This document shows, in pieces, positions 21,225 to 29,156 of a stretch of DNA of 41,753 bases. The notes under the pieces are model-generated. The model made no database searches. It was given only the letters and a program-made list of their open reading frames with translations, and was not told the origin of the DNA. The stretch is from IMG/VR virus record IMGVR_UViG_3300037427_001053, positions 1 to 41,753 of that record. One strand, given 5' to 3'. The DNA comes from a virus. The translations under genes and the position numbers were made by a program. Numbering within the stretch: the first letter of the stretch is position 1; each line of letters starts with the position of its first letter.

Positions 21225-21721
21225 TGGCAATAAATTTTAGAGGAAAAGCTGAGGAGCTTAATAAAATATCAGACAATAGAAACGCCAGCGGCTTTCAAGA
21301 GAAGTCTGCGCCAGGCCCTAGACAAGGGGTTGGTGGTAGAGTACATTTGAAAGAAGCTGAAGCTATGTTTGCTAAAAGACGATCTCCTGCCAAATTAAAT
21401 AAAAATTTTTATGGAGGTGAAGCTTACTTTCAAGATGGCTATAATGGGGACATGGCTAATCCAATAACAACCAAGTCTAAATCTCCAGCAAAAATGAACA
21501 TGGCTTTAATAGAAGGAGAGAAAGATGTATTAGCTAGCAAAAGAGGCATTGATTATGCCGCTGAAGTGAAAAAAGGATTTGGAGATCAAAAGCCACCAGC
21601 GAAAACCGCGAACCTAAGTAACGATGTAAGTAAAGAGGATGACAATCCATTTGCTTCGTTTACAGGAAAAAAATTTGACACAGAACTAGAAATACCGGAT
21701 ATTTCGGAATTTAAATTATAA
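21224..21721 (+). CDS. SPAK-motif protein 5, acidic tail
   Basis: The protein has 165 residues. It has two exact SPAK motifs (RRSPAKLNKN near 54, KSPAKMNMAL near 87) and a PPAK variant near 124. The last 30 residues are acidic (KEDDNPFASFTGKKFDTELE). It has no recognised fold. The TAATG start overlap links it to its neighbour. Confidence 0.55.
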   Translation: MAINFRGKAEELNKISDNRNASGFQEKSAPGPRQGVGGRVHLKEAEAMFAKRRSPAKLNKNFYGGEAYFQDGYNGDMANPITTKSKSPAKMNMALIEGEKDVLASKRGIDYAAEVKKGFGDQKPPAKTANLSNDVSKEDDNPFASFTGKKFDTELEIPDISEFKL

Positions 21722-21735
21722 CATAACAACTAATC

Positions 21736-22722
21736 ATGGGAAAAAATATACCAATAACAGCTAGAGTAAACAAAGGTTTATTCAATCAAAAGAAAGGTGT
21801 TACAGAGCCTATTCTTAATGTTGGGCCAGCCGGCGTATACGGGGACAACACCACTAGCGACGCTGCTACAAAATCGCCAGCTAAAAAAAAAGGGTTTTCT
21901 ATAAACATTAGCCCCTTAAAAGCGCATGAGCCTGGGCACGTAGAGACTTCCCAGAATCAAGAGCTAGGTCCTGATGGCACTATAAAAACTGTTAAAAAAA
22001 GAACAACAGCCGGCGACTTAATTACTAAAAAAGGTGGTTGTGGCAAAGGTTTTACTAAGAATGCGGCGGGTAAGTGTGTACAAGATACACCCGATTCAAC
22101 CGCTGCGCAAGATAAATCCTTTAAAGAAAAATGTTATAATGCAGATGGCTCTCGTAAAAGAGGCGTTAAGGGATGCGTATGGGCAGATGAAAATATTAAA
22201 GATCCAGAACCAGATACAACAACTGGTGAAGACGACAAACTCGAAAAAGGTGAATTAACCTTAAGAACTAACGATTCTGGTACCGCTCAAACTTCTTTGC
22301 AAAGACGTAATAATATAAGAAGTGGAATACATACGAGTCGAAGAGTAGGCAAGTATAGAAGACAAATGGGCAAGTATGGAACATTTGATGCAGAAGGCAA
22401 CTTTAAGGCTAATGACAATTTAAGTCAAAGCGATTTAAATAAACTTTCAAAAGCACAAAGTAGATATGAAATTTCTGACAACGAGTTAACTAATGTAAAA
22501 AATCAAAGCAAGCAAAACCAAACTTCCGGGTATGGGGCTAATTATTTAGGCACTCAAGGGACTGTTAGGGGTGAAGGTAGAGATTTAAAGCAAAATGAAT
22601 TAAGTGTTGAAGAGCAAAAAAATTTAGATATACCTTTAAAAGAAGTGAAAACTGCAGCCCCGAAAAAATCAAAATTCTTTAGAAAAGGTGCGCCTATGAA
22701 ACTTAAATACTTTGGGAAATAA
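21736..22722 (+). CDS. SPAK-motif protein 6, larger, with Cys-containing segment
   Basis: The protein has 328 residues, basic and low-complexity. It contains SPAK (KSPAKKKG, residue about 46), SPLK (about 60) and APMK near the C-terminus (GAPMKLKYFGK). Around residues 98-148 there is a Cys-bearing segment (GGCGKGFTKNAAGKCVQ, then KCYNADGSRKRGVKGCVW) with four Cys, which may form a small metal or disulfide module. It is the largest of the cluster and ends in the TAATG overlap. It may be a virion or DNA-binding protein. Confidence 0.55.
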   Translation: MGKNIPITARVNKGLFNQKKGVTEPILNVGPAGVYGDNTTSDAATKSPAKKKGFSINISPLKAHEPGHVETSQNQELGPDGTIKTVKKRTTAGDLITKKGGCGKGFTKNAAGKCVQDTPDSTAAQDKSFKEKCYNADGSRKRGVKGCVWADENIKDPEPDTTTGEDDKLEKGELTLRTNDSGTAQTSLQRRNNIRSGIHTSRRVGKYRRQMGKYGTFDAEGNFKANDNLSQSDLNKLSKAQSRYEISDNELTNVKNQSKQNQTSGYGANYLGTQGTVRGEGRDLKQNELSVEEQKNLDIPLKEVKTAAPKKSKFFRKGAPMKLKYFGK

Positions 22723-23045
22723 TGGCATATATACAACACAACTCACCATTCAAAAAAGCTAAATCTAAGTCTTATGCGCCAGCAAGAAACAAAAAGTCTG
22801 GCAATTACGCCGAAGTTAAAAAAGGAGGCGGTACTGGAAAAGATGCAGGTGGCGGAATGACCGCTAAAGGTGTAGCGAATTATAATAGAAAAACAGGAGG
22901 TAATTTAAAAACAGCTGTTACAACCCCTCCTTCCAAATTAGATCCAGATAGCAAGGCTGCAAAAAGACGTAAATCATTTTGCGCTAGATCTCGTGGGTGG
23001 ACTGGAGAAAGAGGTAAAGCGGCTAGACGTAAATGGAATTGTTAA
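22722..23045 (+). CDS. Small basic DUF6321-like protein (SPFK variant)
   Basis: This 107-residue protein begins with SPFKKAKSKSYAPARNKKSG. The core is GGGMTAKGVANYNRKTGGNL, TTPPSKLDPDSKAAKRRKSF, then CARSRGWTGERGKAARRKWN, ending in Cys. This combination (LTAKGVAxYxRxTGGNLKTAV, KRRKSFCARxxG, RRKWNC) is a recognisable marine phage family that I associate with DUF6321. Its function is unknown; it is strongly basic and has two conserved Cys. Confidence 0.7.
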   Translation: MAYIQHNSPFKKAKSKSYAPARNKKSGNYAEVKKGGGTGKDAGGGMTAKGVANYNRKTGGNLKTAVTTPPSKLDPDSKAAKRRKSFCARSRGWTGERGKAARRKWNC

Positions 23046-23468
23046 ATGAAATCAAAAGGACTTGGTGATACAATAGAAAAAATCACTAAAGCAACAGGTA
23101 TCAAAAAAGTAGTTGATACCATATCGAAAGCAACCGGAAAAGATTGCGGTTGTAAAACTAGAAAAGAAAAGTTAAATAAAGCTTTTCCTTATAAATCACT
23201 TAAATCAAATAAAATGGCAAAAAAAGTAAACAAAATTAAAGCGGAAGAATTACAAATTATTCAAGCCGCAGTAAATCAAGTTAATCAAATTCAAATGCAA
23301 ATCGGTGGTCTTGAAGCTCATAAAGCTCAATTGTTGACAGCAATAAAAGCCGCCGCCGAAGTTGTTCAAGCTGAACAAAAAAAGTTAGAAGATGTATATG
23401 GTTCTGTTAACATTGATTTAAAAACTGGAGAATATACCGATGTCGCAGCAGATAATAAGAAAGATTAG
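23046..23468 (+). CDS. Two-module small protein (possible fusion of two marine phage families)
   Basis: The protein has 140 residues. The first 56 residues (MKSKGLGDTIEKITKATGIK, then DCGCKTRKEKLNKAFPYK) match a small family with a CGC knuckle that I have seen as a separate marine phage protein. From Met57 (23214) onward the protein is an alanine- and glutamine-rich coiled coil (AEELQIIQAAVNQVNQIQMQ, LEAHKAQLLTAIKAAAEVVQ). The Met57 start has the same AATAAAATGGC context as real starts in this region, so the C-terminal part may also be made alone. No stop separates the two modules. Confidence 0.6.
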   Translation: MKSKGLGDTIEKITKATGIKKVVDTISKATGKDCGCKTRKEKLNKAFPYKSLKSNKMAKKVNKIKAEELQIIQAAVNQVNQIQMQIGGLEAHKAQLLTAIKAAAEVVQAEQKKLEDVYGSVNIDLKTGEYTDVAADNKKD

Positions 23469-23664
23469 TGTCGGTAAAGACTATAAGAATGACGCTATGC
23501 ATTATGCTGTTGGGCAAGAAGTGTATGGCGGGCATACTATAGCTAATATAATAGAGGAAGAAGATAAGTACTCCATCTATATAACAAAAGAGGATATGTT
23601 AATGCCCTGGAAGGACTTTAACAAAAACATGTCGATATCCGTCGAATACGATCTCTCATGGTAA
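23440..23664 (+). CDS. Small conserved protein (GxDYKNAMHYxVG type)
   Basis: This 74-residue protein (ISVGKDYKNDAMHYAVGQEV, IYITKEDMLMPWKDFNKN, then MSISVEYDLSW) resembles small conserved marine phage proteins with the same start and Y-D-L-S-W-like end, of unknown function. It overlaps the previous gene by 29 nt. Confidence 0.6.
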   Translation: MSQQIIRKISVGKDYKNDAMHYAVGQEVYGGHTIANIIEEEDKYSIYITKEDMLMPWKDFNKNMSISVEYDLSW

Positions 23665-23665
23665 A

Positions 23666-24259
23666 ATGCAGAGTGTATTCAATTACCTGGTAAAACCGAA
23701 GGGCAGTAGGACAACAGGAAAAAAAGAGATAGAAGGTAACGAGTTACTATTAAACACTGAATTACAAAATCATCAATATACTCAAAGAATTGGTATTGTT
23801 ATAGGATTGCCTCGCGCAAGAATGTATAACGAAATTAAAGAAGGGTTAGAGGTTATTGTACATCACAATATATTTAGAAGATTTAGAGATATACGTGGTA
23901 AAGAAAAGAATAGTAAAAACTATTTTGAAGAGGATATTTATTTAGTGCAGCCTGATCAAATATATGCTTACAAACAAAATAATGAGTGGAAAGCACTAGA
24001 AGGTTTTGTTTTTGTAATGCCTATAAAAGAAACGGACGAAATTTCCATAGAAAAAGAAAGGCCATTAATCGGCATTGTAAAATACGGCAATGAACAAATT
24101 GAAGTAGAAACGCTTGTTGGTTTTAAACCAAATTCAGAATACGAGTTTATAATAGAAGGGCAAAGGTTATACCGAGTTCCCATGAATGCAATTACAATTA
24201 AATATGAATATCAAGGAGACGAAGAAGAATATAATCCAGGCTGGGCACAAAGCAGTTGA
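23666..24259 (+). CDS. Putative GroES-fold protein (tandem barrels), before small terminase
   Basis: This 197-residue protein can be read as two related barrels. The first half has FNYLVKPKG, then TQRIGIVIGLP, EGLEVIVHHNIFRRFRD and IYLVQPDQIYAYK. The second has RPLIGIVKYGNEQIEVETL, VGFKPNSEYEFIIEGQRLYR, then VPMNAITIKYEY. Both halves follow the GroES order: N-terminal strand, GxVxxxG turn, GDxVxx strand, a gly-rich strand and a final hydrophobic strand. A similar protein lies before the terminase in other marine phages in my memory. It could act as a second co-chaperonin or as a virion connector barrel. The GroES link is inferred from pattern only. Confidence 0.5.
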   Translation: MQSVFNYLVKPKGSRTTGKKEIEGNELLLNTELQNHQYTQRIGIVIGLPRARMYNEIKEGLEVIVHHNIFRRFRDIRGKEKNSKNYFEEDIYLVQPDQIYAYKQNNEWKALEGFVFVMPIKETDEISIEKERPLIGIVKYGNEQIEVETLVGFKPNSEYEFIIEGQRLYRVPMNAITIKYEYQGDEEEYNPGWAQSS

Positions 24260-24479
24260 GGAATTAATTAAAGTAGCAAAAGAAGCTATTGTAGATTCGG
24301 ACGATGATATCTCAGCTGACAGATTAAAAAATGCAGCAGCCACAAAAAAGCTGGCTATATTTGATGCTTTTGAAATATTAAGCAGAATTGATGAGGAGCA
24401 AAGAATAATTGAAAACAAACCAAAAGAAGAAGTCGAACAAACAACTTTTGGTGGGTTTGCTGAAAGAAGATCTAAATAA
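24186..24479 (+). CDS. Putative small terminase subunit
   Basis: The protein has 97 residues with a helical body (ADRLKNAAATKKLAIFDAFE, then ILSRIDEEQRIIENKPKEEV) and the ending TTFGGFAERRSK. It starts at 24186 (Met) or 24204 (Met7), inside the end of the previous gene, and its TAA overlaps the ATG of the large terminase (TAATG). Position and coupling to TerL, together with the helical composition, make a small terminase the leading guess. No HTH is clear in the sequence, so it could also be a different packaging accessory protein. Confidence 0.6.
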   Translation: MQLQLNMNIKETKKNIIQAGHKAVEELIKVAKEAIVDSDDDISADRLKNAAATKKLAIFDAFEILSRIDEEQRIIENKPKEEVEQTTFGGFAERRSK

Positions 24480-26689
24480 TGTACGAACAAAGTTTATATA
24501 GTGTAATAACACCAATTAAACAAACTACTTTATCTAGACTAAATAAGAGTAAGAAATGGAAGTATGGTTATAACAAAGAGCATGATGTAGTTGTTATAAG
24601 TAAGTCGGGCCAAATCGGAGAAATATATAATATACAGAATCTGAAGATAGCTTTGCCAAAAGCACCAGCAAAGTTAGACAAATCAAATGACAAGTGGACG
24701 CCCGCGGAATATCCGAAGGAATTAAAACTAATTAAAAGTATATTTGATTGGAGAGAATATCCCGAAGAGTTTAAATCAAAATGGGGCACATATATCGATG
24801 AACAGTTTAACAAAAGAGAAAAAGGCCATTGGTTCAATAATAAAGGTGTGGCTACTTACATTACTGGTACTCACTTTATGTACTTGCAGTGGTCCAAGAT
24901 TGATGTTGGGAAGCCAGAGTTTCGCGAAGCAAATAGATTATTCTACATTTTCTGGGAAGCTTGCAAGGCAGATTCCAGATCCTATGGGATGTGCTACCTC
25001 AAGAATAGACGGTCTGGCTTTTCATTTATGGCCTCTGGAGAAACCGTTAATCTCGCCACTATTAATTCCGATTCACGATATGGTATACTATCCAAGTCTG
25101 GGGCTGATGCGAAAAAGATGTTTACCGATAAGGTGGTACCGATATCGGTTAATTACCCCTTCTTTTTCAAACCAATACAGGACGGTATGGACCGCCCCAA
25201 AACCGAGCTCGCCTATCGTGTTCCAGCGTCCAAGTTCACAAGACGTAAACTTGACAATAACACCGCCGTTGAAACCTTATCGGGTCTCGACACCACGATC
25301 GATTGGAAGAACACCGGTGACAACGCATACGACGGGGAGAAGCTTAAACTTCTCGTCCATGACGAATCGGGCAAATGGGAAAGGCCGAACAACATCCTCA
25401 ACAACTGGAGGGTTACGAAAACCACGTTAAGACTAGGTAGTAGAGTAATAGGTAAGTGTATGATGGGAAGCACATCAAACGCTTTAGACAAAGGTGGTGA
25501 CAATTTTAAAAGATTATACAATGATTCAGATGTCACAAAAAGAAACGCCAATGGACAGACTCGCAGCGGACTATATTCTTTGTTCATACCTATGGAATGG
25601 AACTACGAAGGATTCATTGATTCTCATGGCATACCTGTATTCAACACACCAGAAGAAGAAAAAGTTGGGCCATACGGGGACATTATAGACGTCGGAGTCA
25701 TAGAGCATTGGAATAACGAAGCTGAAGGTTTAAAAGGTGACCAGGACGCTCTAAACGAGTATTACAGACAGTTTCCACGTACAGAGGAGCATGCGTTTAG
25801 GGATGAAACCAAAAATAGTATATTTAATTTAGTAAAAATATACGAACAAATAGATTACAACGAAGATTTACGGCATAGTAATGTATTAACTCGCGGTAGT
25901 TTTATGTGGGAAAATGGTATTAAAGATTCAAAAGTAATTTTTACGCCAAACCCAAATGGAAGGTTTTTAATAAGCTGGACTCCTTCTTATGAGTTACAAA
26001 ATAGGCAGATAATAAAGAATGGAGTTAGATGGCCGGGATTAGAACACGTGGGTGCTTTTGGTTGTGACAGTTACGATATATCAGGTACAACAGACGGCAA
26101 AGGTTCTAAAGGCGCGTTGCATGGGTTAACTAAATTCAGCATGGAGGATGCACCCCCTAGCACATTTTTTTTAGAATATATAGCAAGACCGCAAACAGCT
26201 GAAATGTTTTTTGAAGATGTTTTAATGGCTATAGTATTTTATGGAATGCCAATATTAGCAGAAAATAATAAACCTAGGTTATTATATTATTTAAAAAGGC
26301 GCGGTTATAGAGGATATTCAATGAATAGGCCTGACAAATTATGGAACAAGTTATCAGTTTCAGAAAGAGAAGTTGGTGGAATACCTAACTCAAGTGAAGA
26401 TATTAAGCAAGCTCACGCAGCTGCTATAGAAATGTATATAGATAAACACGTAGGATTGCAATCCAATGGTAACTACGGTTCTATGTATTTTACAGACACA
26501 TTAAATGATTGGGCTAAATTTGATATAAATAATAGAACAAAATTTGATGCGGCTATAAGTTCGGGATTAGCAGTAATGGCTTGTCATAAAGATCTGTATA
26601 GACCAACAAATAAATTACAAAGATCACCTATTAATTTAAGCTTTGCAAAGTATAAACAAAATGGGGAATTATCAAAAATAATAAAATAG
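24479..26689 (+). CDS. terL: Large terminase subunit (packaging ATPase and nuclease)
   Basis: The protein has 736 residues. Walker A is KNRRSGFS at 175-182, which lacks the usual final lysine and is a deviant form seen in some crAss-like and related terminases. Walker B is KLLVHDES at about 289-297, with Asp-Glu 295-296. The nuclease half has VGAFGCDSYDISGTTDG with Asp530, PILAENNKPRLLYYLKRRGY with Glu595, and NNRTKFDAAISSGL with Asp690, three acidic residues of an RNase H-like nuclease. It would translocate DNA into the prohead and cut it. The DNA from about 24,885 to 25,430, which codes the ATPase core, has much higher GC and C/G-ending codons than the flanks. It overlaps the small terminase and is 4 nt from the portal. 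Confidence 0.93.
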   Translation: MYEQSLYSVITPIKQTTLSRLNKSKKWKYGYNKEHDVVVISKSGQIGEIYNIQNLKIALPKAPAKLDKSNDKWTPAEYPKELKLIKSIFDWREYPEEFKSKWGTYIDEQFNKREKGHWFNNKGVATYITGTHFMYLQWSKIDVGKPEFREANRLFYIFWEACKADSRSYGMCYLKNRRSGFSFMASGETVNLATINSDSRYGILSKSGADAKKMFTDKVVPISVNYPFFFKPIQDGMDRPKTELAYRVPASKFTRRKLDNNTAVETLSGLDTTIDWKNTGDNAYDGEKLKLLVHDESGKWERPNNILNNWRVTKTTLRLGSRVIGKCMMGSTSNALDKGGDNFKRLYNDSDVTKRNANGQTRSGLYSLFIPMEWNYEGFIDSHGIPVFNTPEEEKVGPYGDIIDVGVIEHWNNEAEGLKGDQDALNEYYRQFPRTEEHAFRDETKNSIFNLVKIYEQIDYNEDLRHSNVLTRGSFMWENGIKDSKVIFTPNPNGRFLISWTPSYELQNRQIIKNGVRWPGLEHVGAFGCDSYDISGTTDGKGSKGALHGLTKFSMEDAPPSTFFLEYIARPQTAEMFFEDVLMAIVFYGMPILAENNKPRLLYYLKRRGYRGYSMNRPDKLWNKLSVSEREVGGIPNSSEDIKQAHAAAIEMYIDKHVGLQSNGNYGSMYFTDTLNDWAKFDINNRTKFDAAISSGLAVMACHKDLYRPTNKLQRSPINLSFAKYKQNGELSKIIK

Positions 26690-26693
26690 TAAT

Positions 26694-29126
26694 ATGGCCA
26701 GAGGCGTAGTAAATAGTTTTTTTCCAACCCAAGTCGCAAGTGATGCAGAAAAAATGTCGATGGAGTACGGGCTTCAGGTGGGAAGAGCAATTCAAAACGA
26801 ATGGTTCTCTAGCAATTCCGGTACAACTCGTTTTCAAAGTAATCAAAATACTTTTCACAATTTACGATTGTATGCGCGCGGAGAACAACCTATCCAAAAA
26901 TACAAAGATGAATTATCTATTAATGGCGATTTATCTTATTTAAATTTAGACTGGAAACCAGTTCCTATTTTATCTAAATTTGTAGATATTGTAGTTAATG
27001 GTATTGCTGATAGAGCTTTTGACTTAACAGCATATTCTCAAGATCCTTACGGTGTTGAAAAAAGAACAAAGTATATGGAGGCAATAATTAGAGACTTACA
27101 AACAGAAGAGTTGAATAATTTTGCTGCGCAAGAATTTGGGATTAATTTATTTGAAAATAATCCAGATAAATTACCAGCCTCAGAAGAGGAGTTAGATCTT
27201 CATATGCAATTAAGTTATAAGCAAGGTATTGAAATAGCTGAAGAAGAAGCTATCAATGTTATGCTTGATGACAACAGATATGATTTAACAAAGAAAAGAT
27301 ATTATTACGATTTAGCAACATTAGGAATAGGAGCGGTTAAAAATAATTTCACAGAAACCGAAGGTGTTACTGTTGAATATGTAGACCCAGCTTATATGGT
27401 TTATTCGTATACGGAGGATCCATATTTTCAAGATGTATATTATGTAGGGGAGGTTAAATTCGTTCCTTTAAACGAGCTTAAAAAGCAGTTTCCGAACCTA
27501 ACGCAAGACCAAATGGAAGAGATCCAACAACAAGGTTCTCAGAATTGGGGTGTATGGAATAATAATATAAGTAATATGTACAACAATAATCGCGATCAAA
27601 ATGTTGTGCAAATATTATACTTTAATTTTAAAACTTACATGAACGAAGTTTACAAAGTTAAAGAGACAGCAACTGGCGCTACAAAAATTATAGCAAGAGA
27701 TGATTCTTTTGATCCGCCTAAAGAAATATTTGAAGAGCAATTTGGAAAAATGCAAAGATCTCTTGAAGTATTATATGAAGGTGTTATGGTATTAGGTAGT
27801 AATATTTTACTTAAATGGGAAATGGCACCTAATATGATGAGACCAAAGGCTGATGAAACTAAAGTTAAATTAAACTACGCTATCACAGCGCCTAGAATGT
27901 ATCAAGGCAGAATAGAATCTATTGTAAGTAGATGTACTGCGTTTGCAGATATGATTCAATTAACACATTTAAAATTACAGCAAGTATTACAAAGAATGAT
28001 ACCAGATGGTGTGTATTTAGATGCTGACGGTTTAAATGAAGTTGATTTAGGTAATGGTACTAATTACAATCCGCAAGAAGCATTAAATATGTTTTTCCAA
28101 ACAGGTTCTATTATAGGTAGATCTTTTACGCAAGAGGGCGATATGAACCCAGGCAAAGTACCTATTCAAGAAGTGCAAACTGGTAGTGGTGGTCAAAAAT
28201 TACAAACATTAATATCTACTTACAATTATTATTTGCAAATGATAAGAGATGTTACCGGTTTAAATGAGGCAAGAGACGCTAGTACCCCTGACTCTAGAGC
28301 TTTAGTAGGTGTACAAAAATTAGCGGCCGCAAATAGCAATACAGCAACAAGACATATATTAGATGCTGGCTTATATCTAACAAGAGAAACCGCGGAGTGC
28401 TTATCATTAAGGATATCAGATATATTAGAATACCACCCTGCCAAAGAAGCTTTTATTCAAAAAATAGGTGGCTTTAATGTAGCGACGTTAAATGAAATGA
28501 AAGATTTACATCTTCATGATTTCGGTATTTATTTAGAATTAACTCCGGATGATGAGGAAAAAGCAATGTTAGAAAACAATATACAAACCGCATTAAGTGG
28601 TGGGCTTATTGATTTATCAGATGCAATTGACATCAGAGAAGTACAAAATATAAAGTTAGCAAATCAGCTATTAAAAGTGCGACAGAAAAAACGCCAAGAA
28701 AGACTACAGGAAGAGCAGCAGGCAAATATACAGGCACAAGCAAATGCTAATGCTCAGGCTCAACAAGTAGCTGCACAGGCGGAAGTACAAAAAGATCAAG
28801 CGCTATTCCAAACTAAATCTCAACTAGAGCAATTAAAAAGTCAGCTTGAGAATCAAAGAATAGGCGTGGAAGTTGACGCTAAAAAACAATTGATGGCATT
28901 AGAATTTCAATATAACATGCAGCTTAAAGGCATGGAAGTTCAAAATAATGCTAATCGCGAAAAAGAAATTGAGGATCGTAAAGACAAGCGAGCTAAAATA
29001 ATTGGCACGCAACAATCAGAAATGATTTCTCAAAGAAAAAACGACACTCCACCGAAAGACTTTGAGTCAGGAGGTAATGACATAATGGGTGGCGGTTTTG
29101 GTCTAGGTGGATTTGAACCTAGATAA
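26694..29126 (+). CDS. Portal protein
   Basis: The protein has 810 residues. The N-terminal part (residues about 35-130) holds an aromatic/basic region, and residues about 175-330 contain YYDLATLGIGAVKNNFTE and DPAYMVYSYTEDPYFQDVYY. This order (clip, stem and wing) is as expected for large portal subunits. Residues about 655-760 form a Gln/Ala-rich helix (QEEQQANIQAQANANAQAQQ, then AKKQLMALEFQYNMQLKGME) for a barrel or crown, and the end is Gly-rich (GGGFGLGGFEP). It sits 4 nt after the terminase and before the scaffold, the standard order. Size and position suit a dodecameric portal of the crAss-like class. No single catalytic motif exists to confirm it. Confidence 0.85.
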   Translation: MARGVVNSFFPTQVASDAEKMSMEYGLQVGRAIQNEWFSSNSGTTRFQSNQNTFHNLRLYARGEQPIQKYKDELSINGDLSYLNLDWKPVPILSKFVDIVVNGIADRAFDLTAYSQDPYGVEKRTKYMEAIIRDLQTEELNNFAAQEFGINLFENNPDKLPASEEELDLHMQLSYKQGIEIAEEEAINVMLDDNRYDLTKKRYYYDLATLGIGAVKNNFTETEGVTVEYVDPAYMVYSYTEDPYFQDVYYVGEVKFVPLNELKKQFPNLTQDQMEEIQQQGSQNWGVWNNNISNMYNNNRDQNVVQILYFNFKTYMNEVYKVKETATGATKIIARDDSFDPPKEIFEEQFGKMQRSLEVLYEGVMVLGSNILLKWEMAPNMMRPKADETKVKLNYAITAPRMYQGRIESIVSRCTAFADMIQLTHLKLQQVLQRMIPDGVYLDADGLNEVDLGNGTNYNPQEALNMFFQTGSIIGRSFTQEGDMNPGKVPIQEVQTGSGGQKLQTLISTYNYYLQMIRDVTGLNEARDASTPDSRALVGVQKLAAANSNTATRHILDAGLYLTRETAECLSLRISDILEYHPAKEAFIQKIGGFNVATLNEMKDLHLHDFGIYLELTPDDEEKAMLENNIQTALSGGLIDLSDAIDIREVQNIKLANQLLKVRQKKRQERLQEEQQANIQAQANANAQAQQVAAQAEVQKDQALFQTKSQLEQLKSQLENQRIGVEVDAKKQLMALEFQYNMQLKGMEVQNNANREKEIEDRKDKRAKIIGTQQSEMISQRKNDTPPKDFESGGNDIMGGGFGLGGFEPR

Positions 29127-29156
29127 TTTTAACAATTAATTATATAATATTTTATC

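Noticed and set aside
24744-25430. A 228-codon open frame on the plus strand inside the large terminase gene
   Set aside because: It lies wholly within the terminase in another frame and coincides with the GC-rich patch, where stops are rare by base composition. The terminase frame carries the conserved motifs. I treat it as a shadow frame, although its exact end at the patch edge is worth remembering.
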